A stretch of DNA of 64,000 nt from Glutamicibacter ardleyensis (lineage in GTDB: Bacteria > Actinomycetota > Actinomycetes > Actinomycetales > Micrococcaceae). Position numbers and translations under genes: made by a program. Shown here piece after piece: positions 37,145 to 45,480 of the stretch; the stretch's first letter is position 1; each line of letters begins with the position of its first letter. Where the stretch lies: the NCBI RefSeq assembly GCF_014644555.1, contig NZ_BMKX01000001.1, forward strand, positions 310,001 to 374,000, in the 5' to 3' direction. Under the pieces are notes generated by a model. The model had not been told where the DNA came from. It worked only from the letters and a program-made list of their open reading frames with translations, and did not search any database.

Positions 37145-37357
37145 TTGCAGCAGATAGAACGCAGAAGGCCGGTGCCAGCCCTGCCCGAGGGGTCTTTACG
37201 TCGCTGTGATGTTTTGGGACTTGATCATTTAGCACTTGCACGCCTCATCTTCACCCGCGAAACCTGGTGGCAACCAAATCGTCCGCCCCTCCTACAAAAG
37301 TATGATTTACATCCAGATTCATTCCATATAGTGTATTTACACAAGAGGGTGGGTTAA

Positions 37358-37414
37358 ATGAGCACAAGACAATCTACTCAAATAATTTATTTTAAACCAA
37401 CTAAATCTCCGTGA
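37358..37414 (+). CDS. possible 18-residue leader ORF before the small membrane protein
   Basis: GAGGGTGGG stands four bases before an ATG that opens an 18-codon frame (starts MSTRQSTQII, ends KPTKSP) and stops nine bases before the next gene's ATG, within its ribosome binding region. The close coupling suggests a translated leader; a chance ORF is possible. The sequence upstream contains AT-rich promoter-like elements (TTTACA at 37306, TATAGT at 37327). Confidence 0.35.
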   Translation: MSTRQSTQIIYFKPTKSP

Positions 37415-37423
37415 AAGGAAATA

Positions 37424-37705
37424 ATGCTGAAGTTTCTCGGACTTTCTGCTGACACTTCAACCGAAAACACGATCCCCATCTGGCAGGGAGTGCGACGGAA
37501 GCATAAAGTAATCGCAAATCTCGTTTCGATTGCGCTAGCAATAGCAGTCTTCTTCCTGACTCACTGGCTACTCGCAGATTTTCCTTCCGAAGGCTACCTG
37601 CCACACGTTCCATGGAACGCTGCTGCAGCTATCCTCCTACTTTCTACGTTAATTGCAGAACGCGGACTGATTCGGAACACGTCGACGCAGGATTCCGGTC
37701 ACTAG
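37424..37705 (+). CDS. small membrane protein, unknown function
   Basis: 93 aa with two predicted helices (about 30-51 and 64-80) separated by a short loop; the N-terminus has a basic patch (RRKHK) suggesting it faces the cytoplasm. AAAGGA precedes ATG 37424 by six bases. Not recognised. It lies just upstream of an IS481 remnant in a patchy region with more AT-rich DNA, so recent acquisition is possible. Confidence 0.6.
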   Translation: MLKFLGLSADTSTENTIPIWQGVRRKHKVIANLVSIALAIAVFFLTHWLLADFPSEGYLPHVPWNAAAAILLLSTLIAERGLIRNTSTQDSGH

Positions 37706-37789
37706 CCGGAGCCGTACCGCAACCACGTATATTCGCTTAGAAGGACAAGACAAGTTAGAGAGTTCTTGCAAAGCCTGATGCTGCGCTTT

Positions 37790-38155
37790 CCCCGGCGGCG
37801 GCCAGCGCGTCGCGGAACGGTCCCGGGAAACGCAGCAAGTCCAAGACGACCACTCACACGTGGCTTACATCTATATCTTGGAGGTCTGGAGGAAGGAAAC
37901 CACGGCCCGGTTCCGGAGATCAGGCCCAATGCCTACTTCCGGGGTACCGTGTGCTCACTGACAGTAGAGCTGTTACTTTCAAACGCTTTCGCCAATACTC
38001 TACGACCGGAGATCACGCATAAGCGCATGCGACCCTGCCGGCCCCAAGACAACGGTAAGGTCGGACGGCTCAACCTCACCGTGATCGAGGAATGGGCCCA
38101 TGCCTACGTTACCGTTTGGAGGCCAACTGAGCGACCGACTTCCCGGACTGGTTAG
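37790..38155 (+). pseudogene. decayed IS481-family transposase (C-terminal part)
   Basis: Pieces of an IS481 DDE transposase are found in order but in different frames: DDHSHVAYIYILEV near 37840-37880, VLTDSRAVTFK near 37945-37985, then HKRMRPCRPQDNGKVGRLN followed by VIEEWAHAYV (about 38018-38110). These correspond to the usual DDHSRLAY, VLTDNGS and HKRTRPYRPQTNGKVERFN segments. Frameshifts, substitutions and the missing N-terminus show it is inactive. No terminal repeats were identified. The remnant ends next to the CitE-like gene. Confidence 0.8.
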
Positions 38156-38165
38156 TACGTGGAGA

Positions 38166-39011
38166 CTAGGCGTTCCACAATCCGTAAGAGTCGGCCAGGT
38201 CGGCGATCTTCTGCGCGCGAGCGAGTCGAGGCAAGTACGAACCATCGCCCACTGAGGCGCCCGCGGCGTGTGCTTCGAGCAGCTCCATGGCCCAGGAGAG
38301 CTCGTCTTCGCTTGGAGCCAGTGCGGCGTTGATACCATCAACATGTTCGCTGGATAGGGAAAGCTTTCCGGTCATACCCATGGAGGCGGTGACCAGTGTT
38401 TCTTCGGTAACCTTGGCAGCATTTGCGCCGGGAGCTGGTGGACCGTCGATAGCGCCTGGCAACTTACCCACGCGGGATGCAATCACGAGCTTGCCTCGTG
38501 CATACGCCAACGCCATCGGGTCATCAGAAACACCGGTGTCTTTACGGAAGTCATTAACACCGAAGGCTAAACGGAAAGTGCCCGGAGCCGAGGCGATGTT
38601 GGTGGCGTTTTCGATACCTACGGCAGTTTCGATCAGCGCGAGCACCGGGGTACCTGCACGCAAACGCATTGCGGTGTAGGTGACCTGCTCTGGCTTTTCG
38701 GTCATTGCAAGCATGACGCCGCGCAGGCCAGGGGTCTCAGACAGTGCTGCAAGGTCATCTGCCCAGAAGTCGGTGTCGGTACCGTTCACGCGGACCCAGG
38801 CGGTCATGCCGTTGGAAAGTGCGCGCACCACGTTGTCGCGGGCGAAGGCTTTCTTGTCATCGGGAACTGCTGCTTCCATATCAAAAATCACAGAATCAGC
38901 TTCACAAGCTAAACCGGGTCCGAAGTCTTCTTCTCTGGCAGCGTTAACCAGGAGCCACGAACGGGATAATTTTGCTGGGAGGGCCGCAGCGCGACGATTT
39001 CGGAAAGCCAT
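38166..39011 (-). CDS. HpcH/HpaI aldolase / citrate lyase beta-like (CitE) protein
   Basis: 281 aa TIM-barrel. CitE-like features: SRSWLLVNA, DSVIFDMEAAVPDDKKAFAR (metal-binding Asp/Glu region), AWVRVNG, PVLALIETAVGIENA and LAFGVNDFRKDTG. Stand-alone CitE-like enzymes act on acyl-CoA esters such as malyl-, citramalyl- or beta-methylmalyl-CoA; the exact substrate is unknown and no CitF/CitD partner is near. About 105 bases upstream lies a perfect LldR-type operator, suggesting control by lactate. The gene ends 10 bases from the IS481 remnant. Confidence 0.85.
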   Translation of the reverse strand: MAFRNRRAAALPAKLSRSWLLVNAAREEDFGPGLACEADSVIFDMEAAVPDDKKAFARDNVVRALSNGMTAWVRVNGTDTDFWADDLAALSETPGLRGVMLAMTEKPEQVTYTAMRLRAGTPVLALIETAVGIENATNIASAPGTFRLAFGVNDFRKDTGVSDDPMALAYARGKLVIASRVGKLPGAIDGPPAPGANAAKVTEETLVTASMGMTGKLSLSSEHVDGINAALAPSEDELSWAMELLEAHAAGASVGDGSYLPRLARAQKIADLADSYGLWNA

Positions 39012-39114
39012 ATTACAAGCCTACTCACTTTCTGCGCCCGTCTTCTACCGACACCCACCAGCATCTATCACTTGCACCGAAGCTCACAGATGAAGCTGAT
39101 TACATACCCATGTG

Positions 39115-39125
39115 GTCAGACCAAA
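39115..39125. promoter_or_regulatory. outlying LldR-type operator upstream of the CitE-like gene
   Basis: TGGTCAGACCA, identical to the lutA operator at 15652-15662 but 23 kb away. On the minus strand it follows TTGACT (39134-39129) and would lie in a -35/-10 spacer of a promoter reading towards the CitE-like gene. Confidence 0.6.
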
Positions 39126-39240
39126 GAAGTCAATAAACCAAGGATTTCACCGCAAAATCTACGACCTAACCCAGAGACGAAATCCTGCAAGCTTCAGTTT
39201 TTCGGAACCAGCCCGAAACCCACATCGGCAAATTTACGCG

Positions 39241-39669
39241 CTAATTTTGGTTGGCTTGTAGTGCCCCAAGTGGAAAATCATCACCAGCAAAGAGAATCTC
39301 TAATACGCGCACCGATTCGCCGTAACGCCTGTACGCAAAGGGCACCTGCAACCGAATCCCTGTAGATATGCCGGAGAAAACCAGAAGTCGCCCGTCCTTC
39401 CAGCAAGAGATATGCGCGTGAGCAAAATGTTCATGATTCTCAAGTACGGATGCTGAAAATCCGTTCAACATCTGCAAACTGTCTTCCACATCTAAACCGC
39501 GGACGAGAAACTCCGGGTGCCCAATTTTGCTCAAACCGACGGTGTAGGCATAGGGCTCGTAGCATTCGTCGCCCTCGACATAAATAATCTCCCTGCCGTA
39601 ATCTCGAATGCGTTGAGCCGTCTGGGCTTCTACCTGTTTACTAGTCATTCCATTGCACATATCGCACAT
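39241..39669 (-). CDS. DUF4262 domain protein (copy 1)
   Basis: 142 aa. An N-terminal CDMCNG motif (two Cys, possible metal site) is followed by the DUF4262 pattern: AYTVGLSKIGHPEFLVRGL. No membrane segment. Function unknown for the family. It lies downstream of a second, divergent DUF4262-like gene in the same direction; the two may be co-transcribed. Confidence 0.78.
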   Translation of the reverse strand: MCDMCNGMTSKQVEAQTAQRIRDYGREIIYVEGDECYEPYAYTVGLSKIGHPEFLVRGLDVEDSLQMLNGFSASVLENHEHFAHAHISCWKDGRLLVFSGISTGIRLQVPFAYRRYGESVRVLEILFAGDDFPLGALQANQN

Positions 39670-39735
39670 GATGTCTCTCCTTAGGGAACGTGCGGTTTCC
39701 AGATCTTATTTATTTCCCCTTCCTGGCCTGATTTA

Positions 39736-40185
39736 TCAACCACGTCCTGCGTAAGGCTCTTCTTCAAGGCTGATAAAACTCCATGGTTCGTCGCACTGTA
39801 GCCACGTGGGAATTTCATCACCACAGATCTCGCTGACGATATCCAAATCGTGTAGCCCACACGGTGCCTCTCGAAAAAACAGGTCGCTAAACACCGAGGT
39901 GCACTGGGAGCCAACGTCGAAGCTCTGTCCGTGCCTTGTAACTTGTTCGGCGAGGTGCGTGAGTAACGCAAAAACTTCGTCATCGGTTCCGCCGACGGTC
40001 ATCACTTCACTGTGGCCAAGACTGGACAACCCGAGAGTGAAGCCAAGGACTCGTGGGCTCCTTTCGCCTCTGCACAGCAAGATGGCAAAACCTGTAGCGG
40101 CAATTTCGGCATTGGTCAGCAGCGCCAGTCCCTTTACTGGCAAACTGCAACGGACGCATATCTTAGCTTCTGAATAATCTTCCAT
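39736..40185 (-). CDS. DUF4262-like protein (copy 2)
   Basis: 149 aa. N-terminal CVRCSLPV (Cys pair as in copy 1), then LGFTLGLSSLGHSEVMTVGG, the DUF4262 signature, and FREAPCGLHDLDI. Sequence is clearly diverged from the neighbour but has the same layout. Unknown role. Confidence 0.65.
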   Translation of the reverse strand: MEDYSEAKICVRCSLPVKGLALLTNAEIAATGFAILLCRGERSPRVLGFTLGLSSLGHSEVMTVGGTDDEVFALLTHLAEQVTRHGQSFDVGSQCTSVFSDLFFREAPCGLHDLDIVSEICGDEIPTWLQCDEPWSFISLEEEPYAGRG

Positions 40186-40578
40186 GTCTCTTCCTCACAA
40201 GGTGGGTTCAGGTACCTGCAAGTGTTGCGACAATCAAGGTCGCGTGGATACAAGAATTCTCAATTGTGGATAACTTGGCTGGCCCGGTTCGGTAGCGGGT
40301 TAGCGTCAACATCGCGGAACTGAAGGAAATGATGGCGTTCGGGCAAGGACGACAACCGCCCTCAGCATTCATCGCTCCAATGTCTAGCTTCGTTTCAGGA
40401 CTCGGGAAGTCTTCTCTGGTCATAAACCCATGTCCCTATCTGCTAACAAAAGCGTCATTGCGTCATGTAGCTACATGCCAAGACTTCTTCATTCTTAAGG
40501 CTCGACCGTCCGAACGAACGCTGAAAGTATCGCATAAAGGGAGCTAGCCGCTACTGCCAAAAGACCGGGAGAACCACC
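40186..40578. other. intergenic region upstream of the flavin monooxygenase
   Basis: No credible gene. It holds a perfect 14-bp palindrome at 40464-40477 (CATGTAGCTACATG), about 100 bases before the next start, which could be an operator. No riboswitch pattern was recognised. Confidence 0.4.
40464..40477. promoter_or_regulatory. perfect palindrome, possible operator
   Basis: CATGTAGCTACATG, self-complementary over 14 bases with no spacer, upstream of the NtaA/SnaA-type monooxygenase. Confidence 0.35.
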
Positions 40579-41994
40579 ATGGGAAAACCACTTCATTTCA
40601 ACGCCTTCGTCATGAACACCACCAGCCATATCCAGCACGGTCAGTGGCGCCGCCCAGATGCCGGGCAAACTGAATTCAACGACGTTAATACCTGGATCAA
40701 TCTCGCCAAGATTTTGGAGAAGGCAAAGTTCGACGCGATGTTCTTCGCCGATGTCTCCGGACTTTACGGCGACACGGAAGCCGACTATGACGTGTATGTC
40801 CATGAAGGTCTGCAGATCCCGTCAAATGACCCCACCGTGTTGCTCGGTGCTTTGGCAGTGCACACCACGCAGATAGGTTTAGCTACGACTTCAAACATCG
40901 TGCAGAACCACCCGTTTAACTTTGCCCGACAGGTGTCCACCCTGGACCACATCTCCAATGGACGCATCGCCTGGAATGTGGTCACCGGTATCAACGAAAA
41001 CGCCTCACGCAACTACGGTCTGCCAGCGTTGACCGACCATACCGAACGTTACGCCTGGGCCGACGAGTACATCGACGTCACCTACAAGCTCTGGGAAGGT
41101 TCGTGGGATGAAGGCGCGCTGCTCAAGGACAAGAAAAATGGGCGTTACGCGGATCCGTCAAAGATCAACAAGATCTACCACCAGTCAAAGCGCTACCGAG
41201 TCGAAGGACCGCACCTGCCTTCGCCATCCAAGCAGCGCACACCGGTGCTGTTCCAAGCTGGGTCCTCCGCATCGGGGCGAGACTTTGCAGCGCGCAATGC
41301 CGAGGCAACGTTTATCATCGCTCCGACACCTGACGTCGCTAAAGAGCTGATCGCCGAAACCCGCCGGTTGGCTGTTTCCCATGGGCGCAGGGCCGAGGAC
41401 ATCAAATTCTTCCAGGGACTGTCTTTCGTCATTGGCGACACCGAGGAAGAAGCACGAGAAAAATCCAAGCACTACGACGAGTTCATTAGCGTCGACGGCT
41501 ACTTGGCGCACATGGCCATACTCGATAGGACCGGACGGGTGTATCCGAAGGAAACCAAGCTCAAGGACCTTGATACCAACACCTCCAAGGGAATGGCCGA
41601 ATGGGCTGGCAAGCACATTACCGACCGTGAACCGACCCTCGAGGATGTTGCCACGCTCCAGTCGCACAGCACCCGCTTGGAAGGCACGCCCGAGCAGATC
41701 GCGGATCAGCTAGAAACTTGGCAGGCCGCCGGGGTTGATGGCATCAACGTCATCAATTGGGTGATCCCAGGTTCATTCCAAGAGTTTGCGGACAAGGTGT
41801 TGCCGGTCTTACGTGCAAGGGGTCTGGCACAGTCCGAATATTCCGAAGGCACCTTGCGTCAGAAGCTTTTCGGGGACGGCGACCTGCTCAATGAGCGCCA
41901 CCCGGCAGCCCGCTACCGTGGAGCGTTTACCCAGGGCCCAAGTAATTGGGAAGAAGCCGATGCACTACGGGCCAAGGCGCCCGCCACCGTCTAA
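40579..41994 (+). CDS. flavin-dependent monooxygenase, NtaA/SnaA/DszA family
   Basis: 471 aa bacterial-luciferase-like (LLM) protein with features of the NtaA/SnaA/SoxA/DszA group: KFDAMFFADVSGLYG near the start, HPFNFARQVSTLDHISNGRIAWNVVTG, RYAWADEYIDVTYKLWEGSWDEGA, PVLFQAGSSASGRDFAARNAEATF. These use reduced FMN from a partner reductase to oxidise amines, sulfur compounds or chelators. GGGAGA precedes the ATG. No reductase or transporter is adjacent, so the substrate is unknown. Confidence 0.9.
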   Translation: MGKPLHFNAFVMNTTSHIQHGQWRRPDAGQTEFNDVNTWINLAKILEKAKFDAMFFADVSGLYGDTEADYDVYVHEGLQIPSNDPTVLLGALAVHTTQIGLATTSNIVQNHPFNFARQVSTLDHISNGRIAWNVVTGINENASRNYGLPALTDHTERYAWADEYIDVTYKLWEGSWDEGALLKDKKNGRYADPSKINKIYHQSKRYRVEGPHLPSPSKQRTPVLFQAGSSASGRDFAARNAEATFIIAPTPDVAKELIAETRRLAVSHGRRAEDIKFFQGLSFVIGDTEEEAREKSKHYDEFISVDGYLAHMAILDRTGRVYPKETKLKDLDTNTSKGMAEWAGKHITDREPTLEDVATLQSHSTRLEGTPEQIADQLETWQAAGVDGINVINWVIPGSFQEFADKVLPVLRARGLAQSEYSEGTLRQKLFGDGDLLNERHPAARYRGAFTQGPSNWEEADALRAKAPATV

Positions 41995-42012
41995 TTCGAG
42001 CTGTGCTTAAAC

Positions 42013-42056
42013 AGGTGAGCGTCCGAGAATGATCACTGATTCTCGGACGCTCACCT
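42013..42056. terminator. bidirectional terminator between monooxygenase and malic enzyme genes
   Basis: Perfect 18-bp stem (42013-42030 with 42039-42056), eight-base loop, between convergent genes. Confidence 0.85.
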
Positions 42057-42112
42057 TGGTCTGGCAACGATTGCTGTTGCGACCTATTCAGCATGTTTCC
42101 TCGGTCGAGGAA

Positions 42113-43288
42113 TTATTTAGTTTCTTCGGCCAGCGAGCCCACTGCGGCGGCAACCGCTGGCATTACACGGTCATCGATGGCAGAAGGAATGATGTAATCG
42201 GCAGCCAAATCGTCACCGACGAGGTCAGCAATGGCGTGCGCCGCGGCGACCTTCATCGCTTCGGTGATCTTCTTGGCGCCCGAGTCCAAGGCTCCACGGA
42301 AGATGCCTGGGAATGCGAGTACGTTGTTGATTTGGTTAGGGAAGTCACTGCGTCCGGTGGCTACGACTGCCGCGTACTTCTTAGCAACGTCCGGCATGAT
42401 TTCCGGGGTTGGGTTAGACAGCGCGAAGATGATGGCGTTCTTGTTCATCTTGGCTATTGCGGCCTCGTCAAACTGCGAAGAGGACAGGCCAACCACAACG
42501 TCGGCGCCTTCCAACGCTTCGGCAAGGCCACCCATGACGTCTTCACGATTGGTACGCCCGGCAAGTTCTGCCTTGACCGCGTTGAGATCATTTCGTTCAC
42601 GGTGGATAGTTCCGCGTGAATCGAGCACGATGACGTCATCCACTCCAGCTTGTAGCAACAGGTTGGTCACGGCAACGCCGGCCGAACCTGCGCCGGAGAT
42701 GACAACCTTCAGCGAGCTGATTTCGCGCTTGGTGTGACGGGCCGCGCCAATCAATGCTGCCAGGACCACTACGGCGGTGCCGTGCTGGTCATCATGCATA
42801 ACCGGGCAGTCCAAGGCTTCGATCAGGCGCTTTTCAATCTCAAAACAGCGCGGTGCCGAGATGTCTTCGAGGTTCACCGCACCGAAGCTTGGACGTAGGC
42901 GAATCACGGTTTCAACGATTTCGTCCACGTCGGTGGTGTTCAGTACCAGTGGGATGGAATCCAGGCCGCCGAATTCCTTGAAGAGGGCGCTCTTGCCTTC
43001 CATGACCGGGAGCGAAGCGGCGGCACCGATGTCGCCGAGTCCGAGGACCGCGGTTCCGTCCGAGATGACGGCGACCAGACGCGAAGCCCAGGTGTGGGTG
43101 GCGTGCATTGCAGGATCATCGGCGATGGCCTGCGATACCTTCGCGACACCCGGAGTGTAGGCAATGGACAGGTCACGCTTGGAGTTCAGGGGCATCTTCG
43201 ATGCGACGGTGAGCTTGCCGCCAAGATGGGCGTTGAAGATCTCTTCGTCGGTGATGGTGGTCAGGTCTGAGCTGGTTTCAATAGACAT
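42113..43288 (-). CDS. NAD(P)-dependent malic enzyme
   Basis: 391 aa. Catalytic Tyr44 in AYTPGVA and Lys99 in GKSALFKEFGG, metal-binding region NLEDISAPRCFEIE, and a Rossmann site GAGSAGVAVTNLL. Converts malate to pyruvate and CO2 in the cytoplasm, linking the TCA cycle with pyruvate; cofactor preference is not settled by sequence. Length fits the short bacterial form without the phosphotransacetylase-like extension. Single gene. Confidence 0.93.
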   Translation of the reverse strand: MSIETSSDLTTITDEEIFNAHLGGKLTVASKMPLNSKRDLSIAYTPGVAKVSQAIADDPAMHATHTWASRLVAVISDGTAVLGLGDIGAAASLPVMEGKSALFKEFGGLDSIPLVLNTTDVDEIVETVIRLRPSFGAVNLEDISAPRCFEIEKRLIEALDCPVMHDDQHGTAVVVLAALIGAARHTKREISSLKVVISGAGSAGVAVTNLLLQAGVDDVIVLDSRGTIHRERNDLNAVKAELAGRTNREDVMGGLAEALEGADVVVGLSSSQFDEAAIAKMNKNAIIFALSNPTPEIMPDVAKKYAAVVATGRSDFPNQINNVLAFPGIFRGALDSGAKKITEAMKVAAAHAIADLVGDDLAADYIIPSAIDDRVMPAVAAAVGSLAEETK

Positions 43289-43668
43289 TAAAAGTCACTG
43301 CTTTCAAGAAAGTTCTGATTCACGAAAACGCAGTACCCACGAAACTTGTGGCATAGCGTAGGAACGCGCATGACCATTCATCCGACCGCAAAGGAACCCG
43401 AACCGACGCATTTAAGGTGGACATCAGGCTTCCTTGTACACAATTCCCACTCCGCCGTTGCCAGGTAAGGCGAAACGCTCCGTCGTGGTGTGCCGGAAGA
43501 TGGCTGGTCAGTACTTTCTTTAGACCTACAATTTCCACCATACGGTAACCGCTGAACGTGGCACAACCCCCGCTCGTCGCATTCGGGTCATAATCGACAA
43601 AAAATCCCACGCGTTGACTCCGGTCCAAAATCAATGCATTCTCCTCTTTCCTCAGGCAAGATGAACAT
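43289..43668. other. intergenic region between malic enzyme and HTH gene
   Basis: About 380 bases. Minus-strand frames are open here, but none shows a family pattern or ribosome binding site. Nothing supportable as a gene. Confidence 0.35.
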
Positions 43669-44082
43669 ATGGCATCACCTACTTCGGCCCTTGGTCGGGT
43701 CCGCACCTTCGAAGCACTGGACGAGAAAACTACTACGCGATTGCAACGCGCATTGAGCGAGTCGGAGGACACGACGGTTTTTGTCAACGGCACCGCATTG
43801 CAATTGCCAAAGGACGCGCATGACGCACTGCTTGAGGTGTTGAACCGGTTTGCGGCTGGCGAGTCGGTCAGTATCGGCACCACCGAGCTACTGCTGAACA
43901 CCTCGCAGGCGGCGCAGATGGCGGGGATCTCGAATTCATATCTGCGCAAGCTGGCCGATGCAGGCATTATTCCCGTGGAATATCGTGGAACGCATCGGCG
44001 CATACGCCCCAGTGCCATTCAGGCTTGGCTTGATCAGCGCCCGGCGCCTGAGGCAGAAACCAAAGACCTGCCCACGGGATAA
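43669..44082 (+). CDS. helix-turn-helix excisionase-like protein (orphan antitoxin-like)
   Basis: 137 aa. The C-terminal half is an excisionase/MerR-like HTH (LLNTSQAAQMAGISNSYLRKLADAGIIPVEYRGTHRRIRPSAIQAWL). The N-terminal half (TVFVNGTALQLPKDAHDALLEVLNRFAAGE) resembles antitoxins usually paired with a PIN ribonuclease. No PIN gene follows here; the next gene is an aminotransferase 134 bases downstream. It may be a lone regulator or a relict of a toxin-antitoxin pair. Confidence 0.7.
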   Translation: MASPTSALGRVRTFEALDEKTTTRLQRALSESEDTTVFVNGTALQLPKDAHDALLEVLNRFAAGESVSIGTTELLLNTSQAAQMAGISNSYLRKLADAGIIPVEYRGTHRRIRPSAIQAWLDQRPAPEAETKDLPTG

Positions 44083-44216
44083 TCAGGGCTTTTTATCATC
44101 TGGTAAATTTACTAGTGGTCTACTAAAGTGTCCTAATAGAAAACTTCGCTCGGGTACCCCCAGAGGCGATGCCCTACTTCCCGCAACTAGTGGGGAGCTG
44201 CCGGTCGAGGAGGACC

Positions 44217-45464
44217 ATGTCAACGAACCAGCCAGTCGACACGTTGCTGACGACCCACGAAGCACTGTTCTCCGAACGCGCAGCCGGGATCAAGCAGTCC
44301 GCGGTCCGCGATGTCTTCGAATTGTCCTTGGATCCGTCCCTTGTCTCCTTAGCCGGCGGAAATCCTTACCTTCAGGTACTTCCCCTGGATAAAATTGGCG
44401 ACATTGCTCAGCGAATCATCACCGAGCAAGGCCCTATAGCATTGCAATACGGTTCCGGCCTGGGTACCCCCGAACTGCGCGAGCAGATCCTTGAGGTCAT
44501 GGCCGCGGAAGGCATCACCAACGTCTCGGTAGACGACGTGGTCGTTACCAACGGCTCCCAGTCAGCTCAGGACATGGCGTGCAAGGTTTTCTGCAACCCG
44601 GGTGACACCGTGCTCTGCGAAGACCCTACCTACGTAGGTGCACTGAACACTTTTGAGGCCTACCAGGTGAAGGCCGCGCCGGTGCTCACCGACGAGCATG
44701 GACTGGTTCCCGAGGCACTGCGCACAAAAATTGACGAGTTGCGAGCCGCTGGCGAGAGAATCAAGTTCCTGTACACCATTCCAAACTTCAACAACCCGTC
44801 GGGCATTACCTTGGCCGCCGAACGCCGCCCGGAAATTGTGGAGATCTGCCGCGAAGCAGGCGTGCTGATTCTTGAGGACAACCCTTACGGCATGCTGCGC
44901 TACGAAGGCGAGGCCGCCCCAACGTTGCGTAGCCTCGATGAGCAGAACGTCATCTACATGGGCTCTTTCTCCAAGATTTTCTCCCCCGGGCTGCGCATTG
45001 GTTGGGCTGCGGTTCCTACTCATTTGTTCCGCCGCTTCTACCTTGCCGGTGAGGCGGTGGCACTATGCCCACCAACTTTGAACCAGATGATCATCAGCGC
45101 CTACCTCACCGAGCATGATTGGCGCGGGCAGATCAAGACCTACAACGACCTCTACAGTTCCCGGCGCGATGCGATGCTTCAAGCCCTGGCTACGCACTTG
45201 CCGGAGGGGATTACCCACACGCACCCAGAGGGTGGCTTCTTCATCTGGTTGACCCTGCCAGCAGGAATAGATACCTATGAGCTATTGCAAAAGGGCGTGG
45301 ACGCCGGAGTCATTTTCATTCCAGGTGCTGCATTCAGCTCTTCGGAATCGGCGCACCATAAACTCCGTTTAGCCTTCTGCGCCGTGGACGAAGCGACTAT
45401 CACCGAAGGCGTGCGCCGCCTGTCTGCGCTGCTGGAAGCCGAGATTTCCAAGCTGGCGAACTAG
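44217..45464 (+). CDS. PLP-dependent class I/II aminotransferase
   Basis: 415 aa. Fold type I aminotransferase with Schiff-base Lys253 in SFSKIFSPGLRIGW, substrate/PLP segments VVTNGSQSAQDMACKVF, EDPTYVGALNTFE, YTIPNFNNPSG and EDNPYGMLRY. Closest in style to 2-aminoadipate/aromatic (LysN, Aro8-like) and MocR-related transaminases. GAGGAGGACC stands before ATG 44217; the upstream in-frame ATG at 44169 lacks one. Amino donor not predictable. Confidence 0.9.
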   Translation: MSTNQPVDTLLTTHEALFSERAAGIKQSAVRDVFELSLDPSLVSLAGGNPYLQVLPLDKIGDIAQRIITEQGPIALQYGSGLGTPELREQILEVMAAEGITNVSVDDVVVTNGSQSAQDMACKVFCNPGDTVLCEDPTYVGALNTFEAYQVKAAPVLTDEHGLVPEALRTKIDELRAAGERIKFLYTIPNFNNPSGITLAAERRPEIVEICREAGVLILEDNPYGMLRYEGEAAPTLRSLDEQNVIYMGSFSKIFSPGLRIGWAAVPTHLFRRFYLAGEAVALCPPTLNQMIISAYLTEHDWRGQIKTYNDLYSSRRDAMLQALATHLPEGITHTHPEGGFFIWLTLPAGIDTYELLQKGVDAGVIFIPGAAFSSSESAHHKLRLAFCAVDEATITEGVRRLSALLEAEISKLAN

Positions 45465-45480
45465 GAGTGCGGCCGGGTCG

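Noticed and set aside
37145-37357. Search for a riboswitch or sRNA between the AGCS terminator and the small leader ORF
   Set aside because: No recognisable conserved core or stable hairpin with a T-run was found.
40208-40423. Minus-strand 71-codon frame before the DUF4262 pair
   Set aside because: No family resemblance and weak start context; not reported as a gene.
43320-44018. Minus-strand 232-codon open frame opposite the HTH gene
   Set aside because: Mostly antisense to a clear HTH protein on the plus strand; Ser/Arg-rich composition without family motifs.
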